Source: Mageeibacillus sp. UBA3708 (GTDB taxonomy: Bacteria; Bacillota; Clostridia; Saccharofermentanales; Saccharofermentanaceae). Taken from it: a DNA stretch of 25,613 nt. Below the pieces are notes generated by a model, which searched no databases, was not told where the DNA came from, and saw nothing but the letters and a program-made list of their open reading frames with translations. This document shows positions 1 through 6,931 of this stretch, one piece after another. Positions within the stretch are counted from its first letter, which is position 1; each line of letters starts with the position of its first letter. The stretch lies in NCBI GenBank assembly GCA_002371375.1, contig DFIB01000030.1, positions 1 through 25,613 on the forward strand, written 5' to 3'. The position numbers and the translations under genes were made by a program.

Positions 1-504
1 CACCCCGGGTGTTCCTTTTGCGGGTTATTTTATGCTGAGCCGGCCGGAAGAACACCCAAGAGGGGCACCCCGGGTGTTCCTTTTACGGGTTATTTTATGC
101 TGTTCCGGCCAAAAGAACACCCAAAAGGGGCACCCCGGGTGTTCCTTTTATGGGTTATTTTATGCTGTTCCGGCCAAAAGAACACCCAAAAGGGGCACCC
201 CGGGTGTTCCTTTTATGGGTTATTTTATGCTGATTCGACCGAAAGAACACCCAAAAGGGGCACCCCGGGTGTTCCTTTTACGGGTTATTTTACGCTGATC
301 CGGCCGGAAGAACACCCAAAAGGGCCACCCCGGGTGTTCCTTTTACGGGTTATTTTATGCTAATCCGGCCAAAAGAACACCCAAAGGGGGCACCCCGGGT
401 GTTCCTTTTACGGGTTATTTTATGCTGATCCGGCCGGAATGACACCCAAAGGGGGCACCCCGGGTGTTCCTTTTACGGGTTATTTTACGCTGATCCGGCC
501 AAAA
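1..504. repeat. 65-bp tandem repeat array, about 7.8 copies, cut by left edge
   Basis: Copies begin at 1, 66, 131, 196, 261, 326, 391 and 456, a strict 65-bp period; the last copy stops near 504 and lacks its final arm. Every unit starts with CACCCCGGGTGTTCC, has a central GGGTTATTTTATGCTGATCC-like segment, and ends with GAACACCC, four A and GGGG. GGGTGTTC near the start of a unit and GAACACCC near its end are perfect 8-bp complements, so each unit, or each unit junction, can fold into a hairpin. Point differences (CGGCCGGAAG or CGGCCAAAAG, ACGGG or ATGGG) show drift between copies. The array is downstream of the BlaI/M56 operon, beyond its terminator, and probably continues outside the window. 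It is not CRISPR, because there are no variable spacers. Confidence 0.95.
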
Positions 505-509
505 CCCGG

Positions 510-544
510 ACAATAACAAAGGTCACCTCATAATGAAGTGACCT
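510..544 (-). terminator. Rho-independent terminator of the BlaI/M56 operon
   Basis: AGGTCAC (520-526) and GTGACCT (538-544) form a 7-bp stem with an 11-nt loop. On the minus strand the stem is followed by TTTGTTATTG. It lies 26 bp past the stop of the minus-strand M56 gene. Confidence 0.7.
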
Positions 545-570
545 CTGCATGTTGTACTGCTCAAATAATA

Positions 571-2199
571 TTATCCGAGTCTCATAAAATTATTATACCC
601 GTCAGCCAGCCTGTAGTAGCTTACTCGCAGGTACTCGCTGCCCAGCATCTCAACCGTAACGGTAATTCCGTCACTGTTTGTGGCTGTGAATGCCGTGGGT
701 AAACCGGGATTAAGCTCCTGTGTGAATCCGTACTGTGTCTTCAGGACATTGATGAATCCATCGTAAGAATTCTGAGATACGCTCCGGCTGTAGTAGACAC
801 AGAAAGCATCGCTTTCGAGGGGCATACCGGGAATAAGATATCCGTCAAGCTCAGGGTGTTCCTCAACAGTTGTGCCCTTGGGGAGGTTAAGAACCGTGTT
901 AACCGGAACGTCTTTGAATACGGGAAGGGACTTGCCGAGAATGTTATCGTTATTCTCTTCCCATGATGCGTCTGCAGCGGCCGCAGCATCCTTATCACCG
1001 GAAACGCCATTATCTGAATAAGGAACATCTGCCGGCTCCTGCCCGTAATCAGGAACATTCTCAGCCTCACCGCACTCAATATTGACCTCTACGCCTTCAT
1101 CACCGTTATTTGCAACGACGGTTACATCATCTGAAGGAGCCTCATCTGTCACGGTCGTCTCGGCAGAAGTCTCCGCTGTTGTCTCAGCCGCCGTCTCTGC
1201 TGCATCTGCTGTAACTTCACCGTCATTCTCAGTGTCATCAGCTCTTGATGTCGCATTGAACAGGCAAACGAGGCTGATCGATGCCACAAGTACCAGAGCC
1301 ATCGTTGAGATGAGCTTGGAAGTTCCGTGATATCCTAATACATTTTTTATTCTCATTTTTACGTCCTTTCTGCCGAAAAGCGCTCTGCTGAAAGCTACCG
1401 GCACCACAATATACTTGGAGTTATTACTCCTCCGGGCGAAAGAAACGAGGGACATGCTGTAATCCGCTTTGATATCACTTCCGAGTCTGGCAATGACTTC
1501 CTCATCACAGCTCATTTCCATATCCCGCACAAACAGCGCATACGCTGCCCATACGAGCGGATTGAACCAGTGGATCGCCACAGTCAGGATACCCAGCGCT
1601 TTATAAAAAGTGTCGCCTCTTCTGATGTGCGTCTTCTCATGAAGCGTAAGATATTCCATCTCCGATTCGGTGAGGCCTTCAGGCATGTAGATCTTCGGCC
1701 TTATGATCCCCATCACGAAAGGGGAATCGACCTGATGTCCCACATAAATCCCCGGCCTGACTTCGGTCGTACCCTTAAGCTCATGCTTTATGACAATGTA
1801 CTTGTAAATGATGTAGCACACAATGCCGACAGCTATGGCCGCCCAGACTGATATCAATATAAAGGGGGTAATATTGATATGCATCTGCGCTGCATCCGCT
1901 GCTGTCCCCGCAGAATGTGCGGCAGCCTTTACAGTGTCACCGGCATGTCCAGGACCGTACTGAATGAGCGGGAGATCCCTGACATTCTCCACCGAATTTC
2001 TGATCGGTGTGATATTAAAGATAGATAACCTCGATTCTAATGCTATCGGGCAAAGGAGCCTGAAGCCGACTATTCCCCAAAGCAGGTACATATACTTCTT
2101 AGGGAACTTCCTCATCACCATTCTGGAGATCATTACCACAATGATAACGATAGTGCCGGTCAGACTCATATGCAGGATGTTCGTCAACAGATCATTCAT
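571..2199 (-). CDS. BlaR1/MecR1-like M56 sensor metalloprotease with an atypical C-terminal domain
   Basis: 542 aa. The N-terminal half is a membrane-embedded M56 zinc protease: transmembrane segments near residues 8-30, 38-52 and 112-135, zinc motif HEKTH at 187-191 in the family context YLTLHEKTHIRRGD, a CDEE motif at 231-234, and a last membrane helix near 297-315. In BlaR1 an outside ligand activates the protease, which leads to loss of the BlaI repressor. Here the outer part is different: an Ala/Glu/Thr-rich linker (about 325-357), then an acidic stretch and a compact domain of about 110 residues (430-542) that I do not recognise. The SxxK, SxN and KTG motifs of penicillin-binding sensor domains are absent. 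The gene starts 15 bp after the BlaI-like gene, with GGGG as a weak ribosome site, and shares its promoter. The ligand is unknown and need not be a beta-lactam. Confidence 0.9.
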   Translation of the reverse strand: MNDLLTNILHMSLTGTIVIIVVMISRMVMRKFPKKYMYLLWGIVGFRLLCPIALESRLSIFNITPIRNSVENVRDLPLIQYGPGHAGDTVKAAAHSAGTAADAAQMHINITPFILISVWAAIAVGIVCYIIYKYIVIKHELKGTTEVRPGIYVGHQVDSPFVMGIIRPKIYMPEGLTESEMEYLTLHEKTHIRRGDTFYKALGILTVAIHWFNPLVWAAYALFVRDMEMSCDEEVIARLGSDIKADYSMSLVSFARRSNNSKYIVVPVAFSRALFGRKDVKMRIKNVLGYHGTSKLISTMALVLVASISLVCLFNATSRADDTENDGEVTADAAETAAETTAETSAETTVTDEAPSDDVTVVANNGDEGVEVNIECGEAENVPDYGQEPADVPYSDNGVSGDKDAAAAADASWEENNDNILGKSLPVFKDVPVNTVLNLPKGTTVEEHPELDGYLIPGMPLESDAFCVYYSRSVSQNSYDGFINVLKTQYGFTQELNPGLPTAFTATNSDGITVTVEMLGSEYLRVSYYRLADGYNNFMRLG

Positions 2200-2214
2200 A
2201 CAATTTACCCCGTG

Positions 2215-2580
2215 TCAGTTCTCGTTCCTGTACCGGTCGATAAGATTTATAAGTTCATCAGCCTCGCTATCTGACAGCGTCCTGTCGCCCAGGAACGCCG
2301 TCAGGAAAGAAGGAAGTGACCCGCCGAAAGACTTGCTGACCACTCTCTCACTCTCAAACTTCTGAACTCTGTCTCTCGGAACCGATACAGTCACGACAGT
2401 ATCGTCATTACGGACCATGCCCTTGGCCACGAGCTTGCGCAAAATGGTGTACGTCGTCGACTTCTTCCAGCCGAGCTCGTTCTCACTTATCTTAACGAGT
2501 CTGCCGGATTCCACCGGTGCATTCTTCCAGATTACGTCCATAAGACGGTACTCGCTCTCACACAACATTAATTCGTCCAT
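2215..2580 (-). CDS. BlaI/MecI-family transcriptional repressor
   Basis: 121 aa, the usual length of the family. The N-terminal 75 residues form the winged helix, with the familiar start MLCESEYRLMDVIWKNAPV and the recognition region WKKSTTYTILRKLVAKGMV. The C-terminal part (about 85-121), with the LSDSEADELINLIDRY helix, fits the dimerisation region. GGAGG (2588-2592) precedes the ATG at 2580. It is the first gene of a two-gene operon with the M56 protease, the arrangement known from bla/mec systems, and a paired dyad lies just upstream, so autorepression is likely. The target protein being induced is not visible here: no beta-lactamase lies in the window. Confidence 0.92.
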   Translation of the reverse strand: MDELMLCESEYRLMDVIWKNAPVESGRLVKISENELGWKKSTTYTILRKLVAKGMVRNDDTVVTVSVPRDRVQKFESERVVSKSFGGSLPSFLTAFLGDRTLSDSEADELINLIDRYRNEN

Positions 2581-2596
2581 CCATTATTCCTCCATT

Positions 2597-2649
2597 GGTT
2601 TACGATCATAAACTGACGTTAGTTTACAGTCGTAAACCAATTAAGTCAA
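2597..2649 (-). promoter_or_regulatory. Promoter and double operator of the BlaI/M56 operon
   Basis: On the minus strand, -35 TTGACT (plus 2644-2649), a 17-bp spacer and -10 TAAACT (plus 2621-2626). Overlapping the spacer and -10, and repeated just downstream, are two near-identical dyads: AGTTTACAGTCGTAAACC (2621-2638) and GGTTTACGATCATAAACT (2597-2614), centres 24 bp apart. Together they form one larger palindrome. The position and symmetry fit a pair of BlaI-type operators; the core is TTTAC-N6-TAAA rather than the classical TACA-N2-TGTA. Confidence 0.8.
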
Positions 2650-2709
2650 GCAATCACTAAGTATTGCCACAAAGCAGCTCAAAGCCCTGTCCCGGAACTC
2701 AGTCCGGCG

Positions 2710-2831
2710 CCCGCAGCGTACTTGCTCGCTTCAGTCCTCGGTTTTGGCGCCCGCGTCTTGCTGAGTGATGGTTTTCAGGTGCACGACCCGGCGCCAAAAC
2801 CTGCGGAAGTCCGCTCGCAAGCAGCTGCGGG
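2710..2831. repeat. Long imperfect inverted repeat (hairpin-forming)
   Basis: Nested complementary blocks: CCCGCAGC (2710-2717) with GCTGCGGG (2824-2831), CTTGC (2721-2725) with GCAAG (2817-2821), and a perfect 12-bp pair GGTTTTGGCGCC (2740-2751) with GGCGCCAAAACC (2790-2801). The arms are about 40 bp with a loop of about 38 bp. Confidence 0.85.
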
Positions 2832-2845
2832 CTTCACAGGCGGTG

Positions 2846-2972
2846 GCTTGGACGACTTGGGTGACTCCGGGTCCACGGTGACTGATCCGACTGTTTTTTC
2901 AGTACCGGATGTCTCTACATTCCAGCACCGGAGTGTTCGTTTTTACAAACTTGCTTGGACGACTTGAGTGAC
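2846..2972. repeat. 20-bp direct repeat pair
   Basis: GCTTGGACGACTTGGGTGAC at 2846-2865 recurs at 2953-2972 with one G to A change. The offset is 107 bp. Confidence 0.85.
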
Positions 2973-3002
2973 CTTTATCAGCAGGCCTGCCGAGGAATTG
3001 TT

Positions 3003-3101
3003 TCCGCGAGATTTTAAGATTTTTCCGCAATATTTGCGGAAAAATTTCAGATTCTTGCGGAATCCGCAGGATTTAAGATTTTTTCCGCATTTTCCGCGGA
3101 A
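3003..3101. repeat. TTCCGC/GCGGAA palindrome cluster, copy 1
   Basis: A perfect 11-bp stem TTTTTCCGCAA (3020-3030) and TTGCGGAAAAA (3034-3044) encloses a 3-nt loop. It is followed by another GCGGAATCCGC block (3057-3067) and a second hairpin, TTCCGC (3083-3088) with GCGGAA (3096-3101). Related clusters lie at 9176-9257 and 19272-19325, making this a small dispersed intergenic repeat family. Confidence 0.8.
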
Positions 3102-3380
3102 GACTTACCGTTTTTCTTCGGAAACGATATTGCCGAGGCGGTCTGACCGCCCGGATCCTGAATCAAGCAATGGATTTCTTCTATCCAACAGGCGTCCCTC
3201 TCTTCCTGCGGACACCTCTTCCCTCGAAGATCAGAACCCCGCCCCGGAACTCAGCTGCACTTCGCGGGGATGAGTATGTGCGATACTTATCATGCACACA
3301 CACGCTCGTGCTCAAAGCAGTTCCGGGACAGGGCTCTTGAACATCTTCTGTCCTTTATTCCCTATATCTCAAATAAGATG

Positions 3381-4691
3381 TCATTTCGTTATGTCATTGA
3401 CTGTTCCGACGAACACCGGAGTGTTGTCCGTCATGTCCACGATCGCGTATGCAAACGGTCTGTCGCATATGACTTCCTTCTTCTCCGGAGGCATGATATC
3501 GATGGAATTCTTGCGCATGACCACGGCCGTGGCTGCGGCGGCTCTTGTGCCGTTGCGGCCGACTTCAATGCGGGTCTTGTGGATCACGTTGCCGATATAC
3601 AGGCCGTTGTCACTTCCGGTCATTCCCGAGAAGTCGGCGCGGGAGTCGTCAAAGGGGACTTCCATGCCCATTGCCTTGAGCTGCGGGACTATCGTCCTGC
3701 CCCAGTCGTATGAGAACTCCGGGAGCTTTGTAACAACGGTATAGTCCCGTGACGCGCTGTTCATGAATGCGTCAAATGTCTCACCGGTGAAGGCAGAGAT
3801 CATGTCGCCCGCATTCTGATTCACGTCTTTTGGAAGCATGACCACGAACGCGTACTGATTGCCGGCATAGTATTTCGCGAAGCCTGTGGCCAGGTCATTC
3901 TCAATGTAGATCCGCTCCGCACCGCTCATCATCTGAACTGTCCTGACGTCACCTGAAGCCGCCGTAAACGACCCATCCGTGACCTGACTGTCATCGTACT
4001 GCTTCTCCCACTTTCCGTCGAAGGCAATGGCATTGATGAGCACCATGGCCGTCGCGGGATCGAGTCCGTCCAGTATGCTGTCGATCATACCGTCAGTGTT
4101 GTCCTTCACCCAGCCGTTGATCCTGCCGAGCGCCGCATTATCGAACTTGAGAGACTCGGCTGATGCATCGAAGTGACCGCTGACAAAGTCAGTGTAATCA
4201 CCCGCCAGTCCGTCAGGCATGATATCGCCGTTGACCCAGATCGAATCGGCGGCGTGCATCGTCACACCCTGCGAACTGTTGAGCCTGCCGAGCAGCTTCG
4301 CCGCATATGACAGCTGCCCCTGCGGATCATCTGCGCCGCCGTACAGAGCCATCATCTGCGTGACCGTATCGTTCGCGGCGCCTGATGCCGTCATGTCGAG
4401 TGCGATCATCACGGACGCAGGCGACACCATTACATTCGCGGAACTGCCGTCCTGCTCGATGTTCCTGCGGAGCAGATCAAACGCAAAATTCAGATACCCC
4501 TGCCTGAACGCTTTCTCCTGCTCAGAGCTGACATCGCCTATCTCTTTTACTATCGTAACGGGGTTCTTTACCGCCGCCTCTGCTGCCGCCGATGTCTGTG
4601 TAGTGCTGCCTTCGACATTGACATTACTGCATCCCGCAAGCGACGCCAGGCTCATGCCCGCCATTAGCACTGATGCGATTACCTTCTTCAT
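3381..4691 (-). CDS. Serpin-family protease inhibitor lipoprotein (serpin 1)
   Basis: 436 aa. A type II signal peptide ends in the lipobox LAGC (C21), so the protein should be lipid-anchored outside the membrane. The rest is a complete serpin fold: MVSPASVMIALDMTASGA, the VLINAIAFDGKWEKQY strand, and the C-terminal signature CDRPFAYAIVDMTDNTPVF. Serpins trap serine or cysteine proteases when their reactive loop is cut. The hinge reads GTRAAAATA (381-389), small residues as in inhibitory serpins, but P13 is Arg where Glu is usual. Counting from the hinge puts P1-P1' near N395-S396, with R393-K394 beside it, so the target may be trypsin-like or an Asn/Lys-directed protease. It starts 2 bp after serpin 2, whose end carries its AGGAG site: an operon and probable tandem duplication. 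Confidence 0.93.
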   Translation of the reverse strand: MKKVIASVLMAGMSLASLAGCSNVNVEGSTTQTSAAAEAAVKNPVTIVKEIGDVSSEQEKAFRQGYLNFAFDLLRRNIEQDGSSANVMVSPASVMIALDMTASGAANDTVTQMMALYGGADDPQGQLSYAAKLLGRLNSSQGVTMHAADSIWVNGDIMPDGLAGDYTDFVSGHFDASAESLKFDNAALGRINGWVKDNTDGMIDSILDGLDPATAMVLINAIAFDGKWEKQYDDSQVTDGSFTAASGDVRTVQMMSGAERIYIENDLATGFAKYYAGNQYAFVVMLPKDVNQNAGDMISAFTGETFDAFMNSASRDYTVVTKLPEFSYDWGRTIVPQLKAMGMEVPFDDSRADFSGMTGSDNGLYIGNVIHKTRIEVGRNGTRAAAATAVVMRKNSIDIMPPEKKEVICDRPFAYAIVDMTDNTPVFVGTVNDITK

Positions 4692-4693
4692 CG

Positions 4694-6016
4694 TTAATCT
4701 CCTGTTCCTTTCTCCGCCTCACCGGTTATGTCATTGACCGTGCCGATGAACACGGGAGTATTGTCATTCAGATCCACTATTGCATAGGCGAACGGTCTGT
4801 CGCATGTAACACTCTTTATATCTTCTTCTATGCAAGCACCTGCAGCATCCATCCTGACTGCCGTTACGGCTGCCGCCCTGGTGCCGGTCCTGCTGACTTC
4901 GATGTGGGTCTTATGGATAACTTTGCTGATATACAGATTCTTATCATCATCAAATTCCGCAATGCCTCTGAAATCCGCATTATTCTGATCAAAAGCCGTC
5001 TTCATACCCAGGTCTTTCAGGGAATCATTGAGTGTCGAACTGTAGTCATACGAGAACTCCGGCATCTGTGTGTAAACCGTATATTCTCCTGTCTTGCTGT
5101 TCAGCAGCGCATCGAAATCATCCCCCGTGAACTCCCTGAGCATGTCATCCGCACTCTGCTTCTCATCCTTGGGAAGCATTACGACGAAGCCGTACTGTCT
5201 GCCCTCATAATACTTGATAAATCCCGTCGCCTTGCCGTTCTCCAGGTAATTCCTCTCAGATCCGTTCAGCATCTTTACATCGATCTCCTGCCCCTGTGCG
5301 TTGCGGAATTTGCCGTCCTGAACCTGGTATTCCTCATACTGATCTGCCCACTTCCCGTCGAAAGCGATCGCGTTGATCAATACCATCGCCGTTGAAGGCT
5401 CGAACCTGTCCAGGATCTTGCTGATCATTCCGTCAGTATGCTCCTTGACCCAGTCATTGAGCTTATTAAGCGCCTGGTCGTCAAAAACAAGATTCTGCAC
5501 TTCCGCATCATAATACTGTTTCACGAAATCAACGAACTCCGCCTTGACCTTGCCCTGCAGCAAACTGTCGTTGATCCACACCGAATCTGCGGCGTGCATC
5601 GATACACCCTGGGAATTGTTGAGCTTCTTAAGGATATCTGCCGCGTAAGACAGCTGCGCATTGTAGTCATCCTCGCCGCCCCACAGAGCCGCCATCTGCT
5701 TCAGAGTATCTCCTCCTGCTCCCGCCTCCGTCATTGACAGGGCCAGCAGGATCGAAGCAGGTGATATCATCACATTCTTATTTCCGTTAAGCTGCTTCTT
5801 CAGCAGTTCAAATGATGTGTTGATATATGCCTGTCTGTATTTCTCACTCGACTCTGATGAGAGCTCATTGATCGTGACTGATACAGGCTCGCCGGTCCTT
5901 ACGATCTTCGACGGATCTAATGCATTCGGATTCTCCGTATCCGGCTTGAGATTACAGGAACATACAGTTCCCATCAGAAGTGATGCTGCTAGTATTGTTG
6001 ATATTGCTTTTCTCAT
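4694..6016 (-). CDS. Serpin-family protease inhibitor lipoprotein (serpin 2)
   Basis: 440 aa from the ATG at 6016. The frame is open further upstream to 6073, but the start at 6016 is preceded by AAGGGG and begins a proper signal peptide, MRKAISTILAASLLMG, with a lipobox-like VCSC (C21). It is a full serpin, clearly paralogous to its neighbour (shared VLINAIAFDGKW, ISPASILLALSMTEAGA, CDRPFAYAIVDLNDNTPVF). The reactive-loop hinge is GTRAAAVTAV (378-387), again with Arg at P13. The expected P1-P1' is A392-G393, small residues that would suit an elastase-like target, unlike serpin 1. It is the first gene of the serpin operon and diverges from the barnase-like gene. The C-terminal tail is longer than usual (GEAEKGTGD). 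Confidence 0.93.
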   Translation of the reverse strand: MRKAISTILAASLLMGTVCSCNLKPDTENPNALDPSKIVRTGEPVSVTINELSSESSEKYRQAYINTSFELLKKQLNGNKNVMISPASILLALSMTEAGAGGDTLKQMAALWGGEDDYNAQLSYAADILKKLNNSQGVSMHAADSVWINDSLLQGKVKAEFVDFVKQYYDAEVQNLVFDDQALNKLNDWVKEHTDGMISKILDRFEPSTAMVLINAIAFDGKWADQYEEYQVQDGKFRNAQGQEIDVKMLNGSERNYLENGKATGFIKYYEGRQYGFVVMLPKDEKQSADDMLREFTGDDFDALLNSKTGEYTVYTQMPEFSYDYSSTLNDSLKDLGMKTAFDQNNADFRGIAEFDDDKNLYISKVIHKTHIEVSRTGTRAAAVTAVRMDAAGACIEEDIKSVTCDRPFAYAIVDLNDNTPVFIGTVNDITGEAEKGTGD

Positions 6017-6143
6017 TATACAGGTATCCCCTTTCGTTCTTCGATACACCATTAATACAATCAGTATATTCAAAATGTTGCACCATAATGCAAAAAATTT
6101 GACTTATAATATATTTGTTACCATTACGGAAGGAGTATCAGCC
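6017..6143. promoter_or_regulatory. Shared divergent promoter region, serpins and barnase/barstar
   Basis: An AT-rich 127-bp gap between divergent operons. A TATAAT at 6105-6110 can serve the plus-strand RNase gene, with no good -35 at standard spacing. A dyad TTGCA (6078-6082) / TGCAA (6089-6093) with a 6-nt centre lies between the two starts and could be an operator. I could not fix the serpin promoter with confidence. Confidence 0.45.
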
Positions 6144-6926
6144 ATGCGTCATTTCATCCGGAGATTCGTTCTGCTGCTCTCCATACTGGCTTTGCTGACC
6201 GTGTCAGCATCGTGCATCCCCACTGAAGAGACGGCTGTCACCGGGTCTTCTGCTGTCACCGGGTCTTCTGCTGTCACATCATCAGTTCCGGACCGTAAGG
6301 ATCTGACCGTAGAAGATGTCATACGCCTGTCAGCCAAGGGAGATGATCTCTCATGGGATGACTTTGCCGGTTATAAATCCACGGAGACGGGATCCGGACT
6401 CTATATCCGCGTCTATAAGCTCGATCAGGGCTACACCCTGTCCATAGGCGGAGGCGACACCGGCAAAAGGCCGATGTATATTACGCTGGCCTCACCGGAC
6501 GGGCGTAATATCGACATAAGGGAAAGCAATGTAAGCGACTTCGTTAACGGCAGGACGCCCGAGACAAGTGATGCCATCGATGAGAGCGGATCATATACAA
6601 GCAAGGACGATGTAGCATTATATCTGTACACCTACGGGCGATTGCCCTCCAACTTCATAACAAAGAAAAAGGCAAGGGAACTCGGCTGGACGTCCGGCGG
6701 ACTCGATGATTACCTTTACGGGGGCTGCATCGGCGGTGACAGGTTCGGCAATTATGAGGAGAATCTGCCTGAAGCAGCCGGCCGCACATATTATGAATGC
6801 GACATAGACACGATGCACAAGAAATCCAGAGGGGCCAAAAGAATTGTATATTCAAGCGATGGTCTGATATACTACACTGAGGATCATTATACGACTTTCG
6901 AACTGCTGTACGGATCAGGGGTATAG
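6144..6926 (+). CDS. Barnase-family ribonuclease lipoprotein with extra N-terminal domain
   Basis: 260 aa from the ATG at 6144, preceded by GGAAGGAG at 8-nt spacing; longer in-frame extensions upstream have no such site. A signal peptide (1-23) ends in SASC (C24), a slightly atypical lipobox, followed by a Thr/Ser linker with repeats. Residues about 53-135 form a domain I recall from clostridial lipoproteins but cannot name. Residues about 150-258 align with barnase: YGRLPSNFITKKKARELGW, GRTYYECDID, RIVYSSDGLIYYTEDHYTTF. The catalytic set is intact: K174, E218 (general base), R229, R233 and H248 correspond to barnase K27, E73, R83, R87 and H102. An active, membrane-anchored extracytoplasmic RNase is expected. 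The downstream gene, 5 bp away, begins with barstar, its inhibitor family. Confidence 0.93.
   Translation: MRHFIRRFVLLLSILALLTVSASCIPTEETAVTGSSAVTGSSAVTSSVPDRKDLTVEDVIRLSAKGDDLSWDDFAGYKSTETGSGLYIRVYKLDQGYTLSIGGGDTGKRPMYITLASPDGRNIDIRESNVSDFVNGRTPETSDAIDESGSYTSKDDVALYLYTYGRLPSNFITKKKARELGWTSGGLDDYLYGGCIGGDRFGNYEENLPEAAGRTYYECDIDTMHKKSRGAKRIVYSSDGLIYYTEDHYTTFELLYGSGV
6234..6280 (+). repeat. 18-bp tandem repeat in the lipoprotein linker
   Basis: GCTGTCACCGGGTCTTCT occurs at 6234-6251 and identically at 6252-6269, with a degenerate third copy after it. It encodes AVTGSS repeats between the lipobox and the folded domains, a length-variable tether. Confidence 0.85.
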
Positions 6927-6931
6927 AGCGG

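Larger units (their letters stand above)
2683..3335. repeat. 17-bp perfect inverted repeats bounding a 653-bp segment
   Basis: AGCCCTGTCCCGGAACT at 2683-2699 matches the reverse complement of AGTTCCGGGACAGGGCT at 3319-3335 without mismatch. Allowing one inserted base the match extends outward by TCAA on each side (2679-2682; 3337-3340). The arms are about 620 bp apart. Confidence 0.85.
2640..3380. other. Long gene-free region rich in inverted and direct repeats
   Basis: About 740 bp without a convincing gene: the plus-strand open frames at 2722-2967 and 2968-3273 are low-complexity, start without ribosome sites and resemble nothing I know. The region holds a perfect 17-bp inverted repeat at its ends (2683-2699 and 3319-3335), a large imperfect stem (2710-2831), a 20-bp direct repeat (2846-2865 and 2953-2972), a direct copy of CCCGGAACTCAG (2691-2702 and 3243-3254), and a block of TTCCGC/GCGGAA hairpins (3003-3101). 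It may be a degenerate non-coding mobile unit or a structured RNA region; no transposase remnant was seen. Confidence 0.6.

Noticed and set aside
32..363. Two overlapping 88-aa open frames inside the 65-bp repeats
   Set aside because: They exist because the repeat unit lacks stops in all frames; no ribosome site, and the two frames encode the same repeated words shifted by one unit.
1..504. CRISPR array
   Set aside because: The whole 65-bp unit is repeated with no variable spacers and no cas genes nearby.
2722..3273. Two adjacent plus-strand open frames of 81 and 101 aa
   Set aside because: They run through inverted and direct repeats, have no ribosome sites and no recognisable protein features.
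3341..3381. Terminator for the serpin operon (ACATCTT / AAGATGT)
   Set aside because: Only 7-bp AT-rich arms separated by 27 bp, with no T-run; too weak to call.
3270..3744. Plus-strand open frames over the serpin 1 3' end
   Set aside because: Mostly antisense shadow of the serpin coding sequence; rich in His/Arg/Cys as expected of a shadow frame.
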